Part shown: piece after piece, positions 14,672 to 21,804 of the stretch
Layout of the letters: every line of letters starts with the position of its first letter
Position numbering within the stretch: the stretch's first letter is position 1
Source of the DNA: a virus
Virus record (IMG/VR): IMGVR_UViG_3300005663_000127
Coordinates: 1 to 36,583 of that record
Strand: one strand, 5' to 3'
DNA length: 36,583 nt
Made by a program: the position numbers and the translations under genes
The notes under the pieces: generated by a model
Told to the model about the DNA's origin: nothing
What the model saw: only the letters and a program-made list of their open reading frames with translations
Database searches by the model: none

Positions 14672-16674
14672 TTACAAAACCTTTCACTAATCTTGGCATC
14701 GATCCCCAAAGGCAGTCCCTCGGCCCAGGCCGGACCTTGTAGCATTATGTCACTCATAGTTTGCAAGTCTCTTTCAGCAGTTTCTTTCGGCACACAACCA
14801 ATCAATTCATCGTAGGTATGAATTACGATTCTTATTCCAGCATCTTCACACTTCAACAACCAATACCCTAATAAACAACGACACATTGCCTGAATCAAAT
14901 TCTCCGTGATAGATCCACCCCATAGGTGTCCGTGTAAATATTTAATATTGTTATCTTTAGGTGACACTGTAGCGTGACGATAGTTCATTACTCGTCCTGA
15001 TGGGAGTTTCATACAAGTGGTGGATCCCTTTCTATAAAACGATAATCTGGCCGTTGGTGAAATTTCATAGGTTGTTTTTTCGTTTGGATACTTGGTGGGC
15101 CATCGGAAACACTTTGCGATTTCTTCCCAGAAGGCAGGAATGTTAGAATACTTAGTTCGGTAAATCTTAATGAGCTTGTTAATGAAATCCCAATCATATT
15201 TTCCACTGTCGAAGAGGGGACGAAGAGCATCATTCTGTCGGCAACGGTCAAAAAAGGTGTTAGCCCCCATGCCATAGCCGCACCCAAGGATAGCATCTTT
15301 CCCAAAGCCTCTTCTAATATCAGCCGTTTGGCCTTCAGGAGTTTTCTTTTCTTCCTCTGTTGGCTTCCAAACTTTCGCTTGAAATAAGTCCGTAGCGAAC
15401 ATAGAGTAAATATCTTCACCATCTGCAAATCCTTTCAAAAGATCATCCTGGTGTGCTACCCAGGCTAATTCACGTGCTTCAATTTGGGCACTGTCAACAA
15501 TTATAAGTGTATAACCATCTGGTGCCATTAATGTTCCGCGTACTTGTGCTATCAGTGGATGAATAGGACGGCCACGACCTTTGCCGCCCAGATTCATCGG
15601 ATTCCAGCCGCCTGTTCCTGACCATCGCCCGGTATGTGCCCCATAGTATTTTAATGGCATACGGATTAAGCCACCGCAACACTTAGCTTGTGAAATCATG
15701 CGGTGGACTTTGCTCTGATGTAATGGCCAGCTTGAACAGGCGGCTTTAGCTCGGCACAAGTCACGTACTTTCTCGTCCTTGTGTGTCAACAGATACTGAA
15801 AAGCTACATCGTTTTGGGCAGTAGCCGGGATCATTTGGTTCTTACCCTGTTTCATCGGTACTACTTCACCATCAGGTAAAACATCTAAGAGAATAGATGG
15901 GAATATTTTCTTAGCACGCATTATCTTCGGGATATTTGGCTTCGCCTTAGTTCTGTATCTGAGGACCCAAGGGACTTTTGCGAGATCTTCAGATAATGCC
16001 CCTTCCATATTATTTGCGATCTCCTTAGCTTGCAATACATCAAGTTTAAGGGTTGGCTTAAGATATAAGTTAAGAGTATGCCGAGCCAAGTCAAGCTCTG
16101 TACCAGGATTATCAAGCATAGGCAAAAGAATTTCGAGTAGCGATTTTTCACCTTTAATATCCCCTAAACAATATTCTTTCATAGCTTGGCGTTGCTCTGG
16201 TGACATCGTTTCCCAGTATAATCCTTTGAACTGTTTGGTATTGCCCTTAGCCGGGAGTTTGAATAGCTTGCACAGATCTTTCAATCCTTGGCGCATACGA
16301 CTATCAAAGTATCGGCTAAGGTCCTCGATGTCGATAGTGTAGGGCGGGTAGATGTCGAATTTCTCTACCAGGATCAGACAATCGAACTTATTATTCTTGG
16401 CAACCACTGTACAGTTGTGTAATGCTTTTCCAAACTTTTCTTTCAGCCGCTCGATCATATAAGGCACGTAGGGGCCAGGAATGAACCGTGGTATGTTATC
16501 ATTAAACTGAATACCCAAACCGGTAAAAGCAAATCGGGGATCAGTGACGTACTCAATAATTGATAAAGCATTCTTGCCTGTGCCCAGGTGGTAATCGGCA
16601 CTGAAGTAACACTCAAAGTCGAGCAGCAGGGTGTCTGTTGGCCAGTTTATTTTGTTAAGGATTTGGGTTATCAT
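14668..16674 (-). CDS. Family A DNA polymerase with 3'-5' exonuclease, 668 residues
   Basis: The exonuclease domain has D19 and E21 (LLLDFECYF), D98 (AKNNKFD) and Y168/D172 (YCLGD). Polymerase motif A is VDSAQIEARELA with D394. The O-helix is RRGFGKDAILGCGYGMG with R455, K459 and Y467, matching E. coli Pol I R754, K758 and Y766. Motif C is HTYDEL with D622 and E623. Two variations stand out: the position equal to F762 is Leu463, and the usual His of the HDE motif is Tyr621. This is the replicative polymerase of the phage, without a 5' nuclease domain. It overlaps neighbours on both sides by ATGA. Confidence 0.95.
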   Translation of the reverse strand: MITQILNKINWPTDTLLLDFECYFSADYHLGTGKNALSIIEYVTDPRFAFTGLGIQFNDNIPRFIPGPYVPYMIERLKEKFGKALHNCTVVAKNNKFDCLILVEKFDIYPPYTIDIEDLSRYFDSRMRQGLKDLCKLFKLPAKGNTKQFKGLYWETMSPEQRQAMKEYCLGDIKGEKSLLEILLPMLDNPGTELDLARHTLNLYLKPTLKLDVLQAKEIANNMEGALSEDLAKVPWVLRYRTKAKPNIPKIMRAKKIFPSILLDVLPDGEVVPMKQGKNQMIPATAQNDVAFQYLLTHKDEKVRDLCRAKAACSSWPLHQSKVHRMISQAKCCGGLIRMPLKYYGAHTGRWSGTGGWNPMNLGGKGRGRPIHPLIAQVRGTLMAPDGYTLIIVDSAQIEARELAWVAHQDDLLKGFADGEDIYSMFATDLFQAKVWKPTEEEKKTPEGQTADIRRGFGKDAILGCGYGMGANTFFDRCRQNDALRPLFDSGKYDWDFINKLIKIYRTKYSNIPAFWEEIAKCFRWPTKYPNEKTTYEISPTARLSFYRKGSTTCMKLPSGRVMNYRHATVSPKDNNIKYLHGHLWGGSITENLIQAMCRCLLGYWLLKCEDAGIRIVIHTYDELIGCVPKETAERDLQTMSDIMLQGPAWAEGLPLGIDAKISERFCK

Positions 16675-17030
16675 TTGATCGCTTTCACTTCCACAGCCTC
16701 AGAATAATAACCATTCGATTCACCATACCACCGAATAGTCACAGTACCTTTTGTTGTGCTTAAAGTGTAAAATGTCCAAGTAAATGAATCCTGATATTCT
16801 TTGTCTATGCCTGGAGGATTTTCATCACTATTTGTCTTTTCAAATGCCTGCACGATAGGAGTATTCAATAAATCATTAAGATCTCCGCATATATCGTCCA
16901 CTGTAACTGATTCACAACAATCTTGATAGTGTGACATTTCATAGGTCACATCATCTGAAGTATGAAAAATAATTTCATCAGCACTTTTGTCAATTTTAAT
17001 AAGTGTCTTGCCAATTAGTTCTTCTATCAT
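16671..17030 (-). CDS. DUF7448-like phage protein, 119 residues
   Basis: The pattern is distinctive: a first strand with IIFHTSDDVTYEMSHYQDCCESV, then VDDICGDLNDLLNTPIVQAFE, then SFTWTFYTLSTTKGTVTIRWYGESNGYYSEAVE. This matches the conserved core of a small family widespread in phages, catalogued as DUF7448; function unknown. It is tied by ATGA overlaps to the small gene upstream and the polymerase downstream, so it is expressed with the replisome. The Cys-Cys and the GESNGYYSE strand are the most conserved-looking parts. Confidence 0.75.
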   Translation of the reverse strand: MIEELIGKTLIKIDKSADEIIFHTSDDVTYEMSHYQDCCESVTVDDICGDLNDLLNTPIVQAFEKTNSDENPPGIDKEYQDSFTWTFYTLSTTKGTVTIRWYGESNGYYSEAVEVKAIK

Positions 17031-17191
17031 TCTATCACTCTCCCATTTCTCTTAATCAAACCCTGTTTCATCAACTTATGATACGCCTTTTCAAACTCAC
17101 TGAACGTCATCTTCGTTGTAGCATATTTATCACGCAATGCTCGTTCTTCTTTCGTTGTACTATATGGCCTTGGTTTGCTGCCTTTACCCAT
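17027..17191 (-). CDS. Small conserved phage protein (MGKGSKPRPYS type), 54 residues
   Basis: Starts with MGKGSKPRPYSTTKEE, an N-terminus I have often seen in small phage genes near replication enzymes; function unknown. A C-terminal helix (MTFSEFEKAYHKLMKQG) follows. It overlaps the HNH stop as TAATG and the next start as ATGA. Before the HNH gene arrived it probably followed the metallophosphoesterase directly. Confidence 0.7.
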   Translation of the reverse strand: MGKGSKPRPYSTTKEERALRDKYATTKMTFSEFEKAYHKLMKQGLIKRNGRVIE

Positions 17192-17634
17192 TAGTTACCC
17201 CACCGTTTTGCTGCACCTATATGAGCAGCACACAAACGAGAACAGAATTTTTGATATTCACGCCGCCGTATAAAATGTATACCACAACGAGAACAATTAG
17301 TTTCAGTGCCACGACCCATACCAGTATATCTTTGTGTGTTTTTACTTTGTTCTTTATGTGTCGCCCACCTCAAGTTACCCGGCACATAACCTTTATCATT
17401 ATTTATACGGTCAATAGTGAGGGAATGATTCGTCCATCCCGGCAACGTGCACAGATAAGCAGCAAACCATTCAGGTTGTTTAATCCATTCTTCCCAAACC
17501 TTAATTCCTCTGCCGCCATAAGCATTATAATTTATTACTAATGGATTACCACACCTATCAATAGCATGATGTACGGCATTGATAATTTTTCTTAGGTGTT
17601 TGGCCGGAACCCAATATTTTTTATTTCTGCCCAT
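17191..17634 (-). CDS. HNH endonuclease with C-terminal zinc motif, 147 residues
   Basis: Central motifs are NAYGGRGIKVWEEW and LTIDRINNDKGYVPGNLRWATHKEQSKN, typical of phage HNH homing endonucleases. The C-terminus adds four cysteines (CSRC...FCSRLC) that fit a zinc finger used for DNA recognition. The gene overlaps the end of the metallophosphoesterase by 14 bases and the next start by one (TAATG). It is unrelated in layout to the AP2-type HNH at 9273-9734, so two independent invasions of this replication unit are likely. Confidence 0.9.
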   Translation of the reverse strand: MGRNKKYWVPAKHLRKIINAVHHAIDRCGNPLVINYNAYGGRGIKVWEEWIKQPEWFAAYLCTLPGWTNHSLTIDRINNDKGYVPGNLRWATHKEQSKNTQRYTGMGRGTETNCSRCGIHFIRRREYQKFCSRLCAAHIGAAKRWGN

Positions 17635-18340
17635 TCCAACCTCTGTTCTTAAACTTGGATTTATGGTAGCGTTCTAATGTTCCACACGGCATAATGAAAT
17701 GCTGAGGTACACCATCAATGATAACCGCTGCCGATAAAATAGGTCGTTTCCGCATATGTTTACCATAAGCAAACTGCCAAGCATCAACGTCAATTCCGCA
17801 GCCTACATCCATGCCAAATGTCCGCTGATCTGGGTTTGCTGACCACTTAACACCTGACGCTGTATGACAGTGTCCCATAGACACAGACATCAGATGATCC
17901 TTCATGGCATTATACGCCGGGTATAAGCCACTCCTGCCAATGCCATGAAAATGATATACTCTATCGATGATAATATCTTCAACCCATTTCCAAGTTGGTG
18001 TATTCCATACCGTGTTGAAGTTACGTAGATATTGAGGTGGGATATTGACTGATTCCGCGAGTCGGATAACTCGCATATCGTGATTTCCTATAGTGATAAT
18101 AGCGTTTGGGAAATCTTTATACCATAATCGCATTCTTTGTTTAGTCAACTGATACTCGTCATTGGGACCGGGACACATTGGATTTGCAGCATGGAAACTA
18201 ATCGCATGATGATCACAAATGTCACCCTTTATGATTGTTTTGGTCGTCTTATATTTCCGCCGCAGATCTCGACAGAACGCTCGATACCCAGGATGTGCTA
18301 CAGGTTCATGCGGATCGCCTATGTCGAGAACTCGGCTCAT
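17621..18340 (-). CDS. Calcineurin-like metallophosphoesterase, 239 residues
   Basis: The five metal motifs are present: D9-x-H11 (LDIGDPHEP), G-D40 with D43-H44 (KGDICDHH), G-N86-H87-D88 (TIGNHDMR), H132 (FHGIGRSG) and G-H157-x-H159 (MGHCHTASG). Family members hydrolyse phosphodiesters or phosphomonoesters. In a phage replication unit, trimming nucleic-acid ends or nucleotides is plausible, but the substrate cannot be read from sequence. The last residues (NRGWNGQK) are read over the start of the HNH gene and may not be original. Confidence 0.9.
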   Translation of the reverse strand: MSRVLDIGDPHEPVAHPGYRAFCRDLRRKYKTTKTIIKGDICDHHAISFHAANPMCPGPNDEYQLTKQRMRLWYKDFPNAIITIGNHDMRVIRLAESVNIPPQYLRNFNTVWNTPTWKWVEDIIIDRVYHFHGIGRSGLYPAYNAMKDHLMSVSMGHCHTASGVKWSANPDQRTFGMDVGCGIDVDAWQFAYGKHMRKRPILSAAVIIDGVPQHFIMPCGTLERYHKSKFKNRGWNGQK

Positions 18341-18341
18341 C

Positions 18342-18737
18342 TTAGCTCCTTAAAACAAACTGTGCAATCATTCCAACAGCAATTTCTGCATCTTTAAAGA
18401 TAAACACAGGTATATGGCATCGAACAGCATGATCAAGCTCAACTTTACAGCCTGACACCACATTACCAAACGGTGCATAAATTAGAACAGCATCACAACC
18501 TTCGATTATCTTACAATCAACAGCAAGAATATTATCCCTGGTTAATACATTCATTTTATAGGCAGTGAACACAAACTCTTCCATCTTAGCTGGAACATGG
18601 ATGTCTATATCAGGAGTAATATGTTCCCAAATATAATTCGCTACTGCCATCGCCGCTTCATTGTTTGTCTGCACATCTTCAGCAGTAGCTTTATCACCAG
18701 CTTCGCCTTGTATGGGATGTGATAAGTAAAATCTCAT
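18342..18737 (-). CDS. Nucleoside deoxyribosyltransferase-like protein, 131 residues
   Basis: ATG 18737 is chosen over the longer frame because AAAAGGAG lies about six bases upstream and it overlaps the preceding stop by ATGA. The product begins MRFYLSHPIQG, contains a Rossmann-like helix-strand set (NNEAAMAVANYI, IHVPA, IIEGCDAVLIYAP) and ends with SGCKVELDHA, where E100 fits the nucleophile of nucleoside 2-deoxyribosyltransferases. Together with the Nmad1-like gene next door it suggests handling of nucleotides or bases. Confidence 0.7.
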   Translation of the reverse strand: MRFYLSHPIQGEAGDKATAEDVQTNNEAAMAVANYIWEHITPDIDIHVPAKMEEFVFTAYKMNVLTRDNILAVDCKIIEGCDAVLIYAPFGNVVSGCKVELDHAVRCHIPVFIFKDAEIAVGMIAQFVLRS

Positions 18738-19279
18738 GTTTTCTCCTTTTCCAAATACGCAGCCAAAGCCGCTTTTGCTTCTTTTTCTGTTGGCCAGTAG
18801 CCAGGGGCTTCGTCGAAATTGTGATTGTTCCAACCTGTAGTGTCTTTATGGAGCTCATTATCTTTATACAAATATTCATTCATTTTAGTTTTAACTTGCC
18901 ACCCACACCATTCCCCAATATCAACAAAACTTATTCTCCACCCTTCAGGAACAACGAACGGCTTAAAATATTTCTCCATTAATAAAGCCTGAAGCAATAT
19001 ATTGTAATTACGATCATCAGTAAGCTTTTCAATCCACCATTTTTCAGGGCGACACTTGCCATCTATTAGTTCATCGAGTCCCTGCCGGAGAGAAGTTCGA
19101 TGTTTCAGCCACATGCCCCGCAAAGCTTCAATAGGTGATACACCATCCAATTTAGCTGCGAGTTTGAAATTGAACAGCTTATCATCATCAGCAGAATAAT
19201 CAGCCGATTTAGAACACATCACATCTTTCATTCGTTTGGTTTCTTGCTCTACTAATTTATCGAATGTTTTGGAATCCAT
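18734..19279 (-). CDS. Nmad1/DUF1599-like or MazG-like phage protein, 181 residues
   Basis: The second ATG (19279) is used because AAGGAG stands seven bases before it and only one base before the first. The central part (CSKSADYSADDDKLFNFKLAA, SPIEALRGMWLKHRTSLRQGLDEL, LTDDRNYNILLQALL) is helical and resembles DUF1599 (nucleotide-modification-associated domain 1) or MazG-type folds in the spacing of its acidic residues. The C-terminal 70 residues look like a separate domain (GWNNHNFDEAPGYWPTEKEAKAALAAYL). A nucleotide-related role is inferred, not shown. Confidence 0.55.
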   Translation of the reverse strand: MDSKTFDKLVEQETKRMKDVMCSKSADYSADDDKLFNFKLAAKLDGVSPIEALRGMWLKHRTSLRQGLDELIDGKCRPEKWWIEKLTDDRNYNILLQALLMEKYFKPFVVPEGWRISFVDIGEWCGWQVKTKMNEYLYKDNELHKDTTGWNNHNFDEAPGYWPTEKEAKAALAAYLEKEKT

Positions 19280-19381
19280 ATTCATTCTCCTTTTAAGTAA
19301 TCTAATTAGTCCGACTCTTTTTCATTCTTACTCCGTCTGTTGATGTGGCCGCAAGCGAAAGAGCCGGAGTAATAAGACTGA
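19280..19381 (-). promoter_or_regulatory. Leader with alternative hairpins between HTH and Nmad1-like genes
   Basis: About 100 bases with no substantial ORF. On the minus strand ACTCCG (19359-19354) can pair with CGGAGT, and the adjoining CCGGCTCTTT can instead pair with AAAGAGTCGG further down; the 5' arms adjoin, so the two pairings may exclude each other. Between them is a seven-codon ORF (MKKSRTN) with ACGGAG before it. This is the look of an attenuator or of a translation-controlled leader, but no ligand is suggested. Confidence 0.3.
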
Positions 19382-19759
19382 TTAAAATTTATGTATAACA
19401 TCTGCATCCATATCAGGACTATAACTCAACACTCTGCCTTTCGACTCGGTGAAACAAGCTCCCTTACCCTTCGCTCTTTGTAACGCTTTATATATCGAAT
19501 CGGGAGTTGCTTCAAAATGTTCTGCTATTTCTTCGACAGACCAACCCTCAACATAATACAGGTGGTGTCGCTCTGCTTCCAGCCTGGTTAATATCGGGAA
19601 AAAATGCGGGAAAGCTTCCTCAACACGCTTTAGTGCGTCCGATATTACCGATTGGCTAACGCCCAGTTTTTTTGCTGCTTCTGTTTGGCTTAGGCTATCA
19701 AAATCATGGTGTACTAATCTTAATATCTGCTCTTGTCTCTTTGTTATAACTCGTTTCAT
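19382..19759 (-). CDS. Sigma-region-4-like HTH regulator, 125 residues
   Basis: Two helix-turn-helix units are apparent: SLSQTEAAKKLGVSQSVISDALKRVEE (about 22-48) and WSVEEIAEHFEATPDSIYKALQRAK (about 73-97), both in the style of sigma-70 region 4. The rest is short: a basic start (KRVITKRQEQILRL) and an acidic end (YSPDMDADVIHKF). It has a paralogue at 20164-20556 with a matching start (RQEQI) and end (HKF). AGAGGG, part of the 36-base duplicated element, forms its ribosome site. A transcription factor for phage promoters is the likely role. Confidence 0.75.
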   Translation of the reverse strand: MKRVITKRQEQILRLVHHDFDSLSQTEAAKKLGVSQSVISDALKRVEEAFPHFFPILTRLEAERHHLYYVEGWSVEEIAEHFEATPDSIYKALQRAKGKGACFTESKGRVLSYSPDMDADVIHKF

Positions 19760-19764
19760 GTTAT

Positions 19765-19800
19765 CCCTCTATACTACAGTAGGATTAGCCCTTATTATCG
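19765..19800 (-). promoter_or_regulatory. 36-base duplicated element in front of the HTH gene (copy 1)
   Basis: Read on the minus strand this begins CGATAATAAGGGCTAAT and ends ACTGTAGTATAGAGGG. It matches the plus-strand stretch 26972-27007 at 34 of 36 positions; the only difference is an inverted dinucleotide in the middle. It lies 5 bases before the HTH start. It lacks a sigma-70 -35 box but ends in TATAGAGGG, reminiscent of single-subunit RNA polymerase promoters. Phage promoter or operator; see also copy 2. Confidence 0.65.
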
Positions 19801-19840
19801 ATTCCCCAAGAATAAATCTGAAAATTTTGTGGATATTCTT

Positions 19841-20035
19841 TTATCGGACATTTCTTGACCGTTTCCATTTTATTATTTCGGTTAATCGTTGTTCAATATC
19901 CTCTATTGGAAAAATCCATTCACGCGGATAGTATTCTAACAAATCTTGAACTGTAAATATGCCGAGTTTGTTAAACAATTTTACTCGGTTCGGCCCAATG
20001 CCTTTGGTATATTGTATTGGTGTATCCAAGTTCAT
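19841..20035 (-). CDS. RecG-wedge-like mini-protein, 64 residues
   Basis: Starting at ATG 20035 the product reads MNLDTPIQYTKGIGPNRVKLFNKLGIFTVQDLLEYYPREW, close in pattern to the N-terminal wedge region of bacterial RecG (LDTPIQ, KGVGPKRA-type helix-hairpin-helix, DLLxxxPR). All helicase motifs are absent; the protein ends 25 residues after the wedge match. An upstream ATG at 20065 would add ten residues, but these are read from a hairpin repeated elsewhere in the window. It may bind branched DNA, or it may be a captured host fragment. Confidence 0.65.
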   Translation of the reverse strand: MNLDTPIQYTKGIGPNRVKLFNKLGIFTVQDLLEYYPREWIFPIEDIEQRLTEIIKWKRSRNVR

Positions 20036-20071
20036 AAGCTCTGGCCAGCCAGATAAACTGGCCATCGCCTA
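20035..20071 (-). repeat. Hairpin with tandem G-A mismatches, copy 1
   Basis: On the minus strand: TAGGC, GA, TGGCCAG, a nine-base loop, CTGGCCA, GA, GCTTA. The two GA steps face each other and the outer stem contains a G-U pair. The second copy at 25132-25182 keeps both stems and the GA/GA step but changes the loop and replaces the G-U by A-U, which suggests that the RNA fold is conserved. The 3' arm ends on the first base of the RecG-wedge start codon, so it could mask initiation. Confidence 0.5.
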
Positions 20072-20163
20072 CACACTTGGGTGTTTTACAGTCAGAGATT
20101 TACCATAATATTTTAACGAAACCGCCTTTTAATTGCCTCTAATACAAACGTGAGGACTTGGTG

Positions 20164-20556
20164 TTAAAATTTATGTGTAACTTTAGAATCCATCCACGGA
20201 GAATATGTATCTACTCTATGAAGACAATTAGGTTGAAGATATATTCCCTTTTTACGCATATAATATACTGTACGAGCAGCGGTTTGCCATGTGACTCCCA
20301 GGTACTTACTGATCTTCGGATGTGTCATACCCATTACTTCGCGTAAAATATATATATCCATCTGTCGCGGTGTGAGAATAGGAAAAAGTTGTGGAGCTAT
20401 CCTCTGCATCTTACGCATATGACTGTTGATACATTTCAATGAGACACCGAGCATCGCCGCTACCTGCTTTGTAGTTAAGCCGCCGAAATCGTGATGCCGC
20501 ATCCGGTATATCTGTTCCTGGCGGTGTGATATGAGTCGTCTCAATGTACTACCCAT
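20164..20556 (-). CDS. Second sigma-region-4-like HTH regulator, 130 residues
   Basis: A paralogue of the protein at 19382-19759. Shared landmarks are RQEQI, HHDF, a first HTH (LTTKQVAAMLGVSLKCINSHMRKMQ), the FPILT linker, a second HTH (MTHPKISKYLGVTWQTAARTVYYM) and the terminal YSP-MD-HKF. It overlaps the end of the upstream gene by 16 bases and has no strong ribosome site of its own. The two proteins may act on different promoters or as partners. Confidence 0.75.
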   Translation of the reverse strand: MGSTLRRLISHRQEQIYRMRHHDFGGLTTKQVAAMLGVSLKCINSHMRKMQRIAPQLFPILTPRQMDIYILREVMGMTHPKISKYLGVTWQTAARTVYYMRKKGIYLQPNCLHRVDTYSPWMDSKVTHKF

Positions 20557-20804
20557 TGTATTTCTGATCGCGTTACCAGTATATGTGATGTGTTTAGAAT
20601 CTTCTTGAGTTTATCAACACACACCTTAACAGCAGTACCTATATGGAAAGAACTGTTAATCTCAATAATCTGGCACGGCCTGTAATTATTACCAAAATAT
20701 GCCATGCCGGTTAGAATTACGAAGTCACTCGCCAGTTCCTTAACAGCTTCGATCACAGCTTTCTGTTTGTTGAATCGTTGTTCGATCTGGATTCTGTATA
20801 GCAT
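20541..20804 (-). CDS. Hypothetical protein, 87 residues
   Basis: The ribosome site is the GAAAGTGAGGT cassette repeated in this belt of small genes. The product is alpha/beta (MLYRIQIEQRFNKQKAVIEAVKELASDFVILTGM, KLKKILNTSHILVTRSEIQW) without cysteines suited to metal. Family not recognised. Translation of the HTH gene below is probably coupled to it. Confidence 0.6.
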   Translation of the reverse strand: MLYRIQIEQRFNKQKAVIEAVKELASDFVILTGMAYFGNNYRPCQIIEINSSFHIGTAVKVCVDKLKKILNTSHILVTRSEIQWVVH

Positions 20805-20813
20805 TATGTTACC

Positions 20814-20981
20814 TCACTTTCCTAAAAATTCGTGTGTTCTTCGGCAATTCCCACAAGTAACCTCCTGCCTGGTTTTGGCAACTTCACCTTGATTGCCCAA
20901 AGCATAAAAATCTTTATTACAAGCTGCTGGCCCATTTTCAGGAACATTAGGTCTTGTTGGTACAAAATGTTTCTTTCTCAT
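20814..20981 (-). CDS. Small cysteine-bearing protein, 55 residues
   Basis: ATG 20981 is chosen because AAAGGA stands nine bases upstream and it partly overlaps the preceding stop; a TTG six codons earlier is less likely. The protein has Cys in AACNK and a CGNC pair near the C-terminus, consistent with a small zinc site. Function unknown. Confidence 0.6.
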   Translation of the reverse strand: MRKKHFVPTRPNVPENGPAACNKDFYALGNQGEVAKTRQEVTCGNCRRTHEFLGK

Positions 20982-20982
20982 A

Positions 20983-21372
20983 TCACACGTTCCTTTCAAT
21001 CTTAATCGTTACATTTTCAGTTGACTGATACGCATCGAGTGCTTGTTTGAATAGTTCATGCCATGAGTTATAGCTTGAATTAAGATATATCATGTTGTCA
21101 TCCAAGACTAATCCGTTCTCAATCTCATGTCCGAGATATGCCGCCAAATACTGAGCCAATGGTTTCGGCTTGTGTGGACAGTCAACGTTGTGCTTACATT
21201 CTTTGCAATCACCGTATTCGATCTCCGGTGTGCCTTGTCGTTCAGCTTCAATTATAGCTTCAGACATTATGGTTGCCATATCAGCAGACGGTTGTTCTTC
21301 CCAAACAAATTCATTGTTAGTCATTTTTTCAAACCAAGTTTGAGCTATTCTGCACGCATTTAATAAATCCAT
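20983..21372 (-). CDS. Hypothetical protein with cysteine knuckle, 129 residues
   Basis: The start at 21372 follows GAGGTGAAAAT; an in-frame ATG at 21438 would add 22 residues but sits beside an AT-rich hairpin and has no site. The central GDCKECKHNVDCPHKP motif gives four Cys and a His for a zinc site. An N-terminal helix (LLNACRIAQTWFEKM) and a C-terminal helix (SWHELFKQALDAYQS) flank it. Family not recognised. Confidence 0.6.
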   Translation of the reverse strand: MDLLNACRIAQTWFEKMTNNEFVWEEQPSADMATIMSEAIIEAERQGTPEIEYGDCKECKHNVDCPHKPKPLAQYLAAYLGHEIENGLVLDDNMIYLNSSYNSWHELFKQALDAYQSTENVTIKIERNV

Positions 21373-21435
21373 ATTTTCACCTCTACTTTCTTTTGTTTTT
21401 AATATGTTGTTCCCGTAATCCAATCTTTTACTAAA

Positions 21436-21475
21436 CATAAATGAGAATAATAATAATAATGAAGCGTATTCTCAC
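21436..21475 (-). terminator. AT-rich hairpin (weak terminator or processing site)
   Basis: TGAGAATA and TATTCTCA form a perfect eight-base stem around an AT-rich loop that includes a run of TAA/ATT triplets. There is no clear U-run after it, so it is a poor intrinsic terminator. It separates the 59-residue gene from the cysteine-knuckle gene. Confidence 0.3.
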
Positions 21476-21651
21476 TTCCCATATCTCCTTTCAAGTGATT
21501 TTCGAGAAGCCACGACTTTTTCATAGACCAGCTTCGCTACCTGCTCGGCATTCTTAATGCCATATGAAGCAATAAACCTATCAGCGAAGCTCTGTGCTAT
21601 TCCTGGTATCGGCTTATCGAGTTTGTTACTACGTTTGTTTCGTGTTCTCAT
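21472..21651 (-). CDS. Small basic protein, 59 residues
   Basis: Starts at ATG 21651, right after the stop of the 23-residue membrane peptide (TAACATG). Basic at both ends (MRTRNKRSNKLDK, SRKSLERRYGK) with a helix between (IKNAEQVAKLVYEKVVA). No family recognised; possibly nucleic-acid binding from charge alone. Confidence 0.55.
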   Translation of the reverse strand: MRTRNKRSNKLDKPIPGIAQSFADRFIASYGIKNAEQVAKLVYEKVVASRKSLERRYGK

Positions 21652-21652
21652 G

Positions 21653-21724
21653 TTATCGTTCCGCTATTCGTTTCATAACTTCTGCCATACACCACCCAAG
21701 TATAAATCCCATTACAAATTCCAT
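21653..21724 (-). CDS. 23-residue hydrophobic micro-protein
   Basis: GAGGTGG lies about seven bases before ATG 21724. The product MEFVMGFILGWCMAEVMKRIA has one short hydrophobic helix and a basic end, as in small membrane peptides. It is followed after one base by the 59-residue gene. A 14-codon ORF overlaps its start in another frame and I do not count it. Confidence 0.45.
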   Translation of the reverse strand: MEFVMGFILGWCMAEVMKRIAER

Positions 21725-21804
21725 AGTTCACCACCTCTACTTTCAATTAAACTCATAAGCTCCGACTGTCCGGTAATGATTGTAGACAGCCGTTGCTTGT
21801 GGGT

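Noticed and set aside
17191-17634. A duplicated start around the second HNH gene, as at 9721-9759
   Set aside because: The sequence at the phosphoesterase/HNH joint shares only AATGGG and scattered bases with the start of the small gene at 17191, too little to claim duplication.
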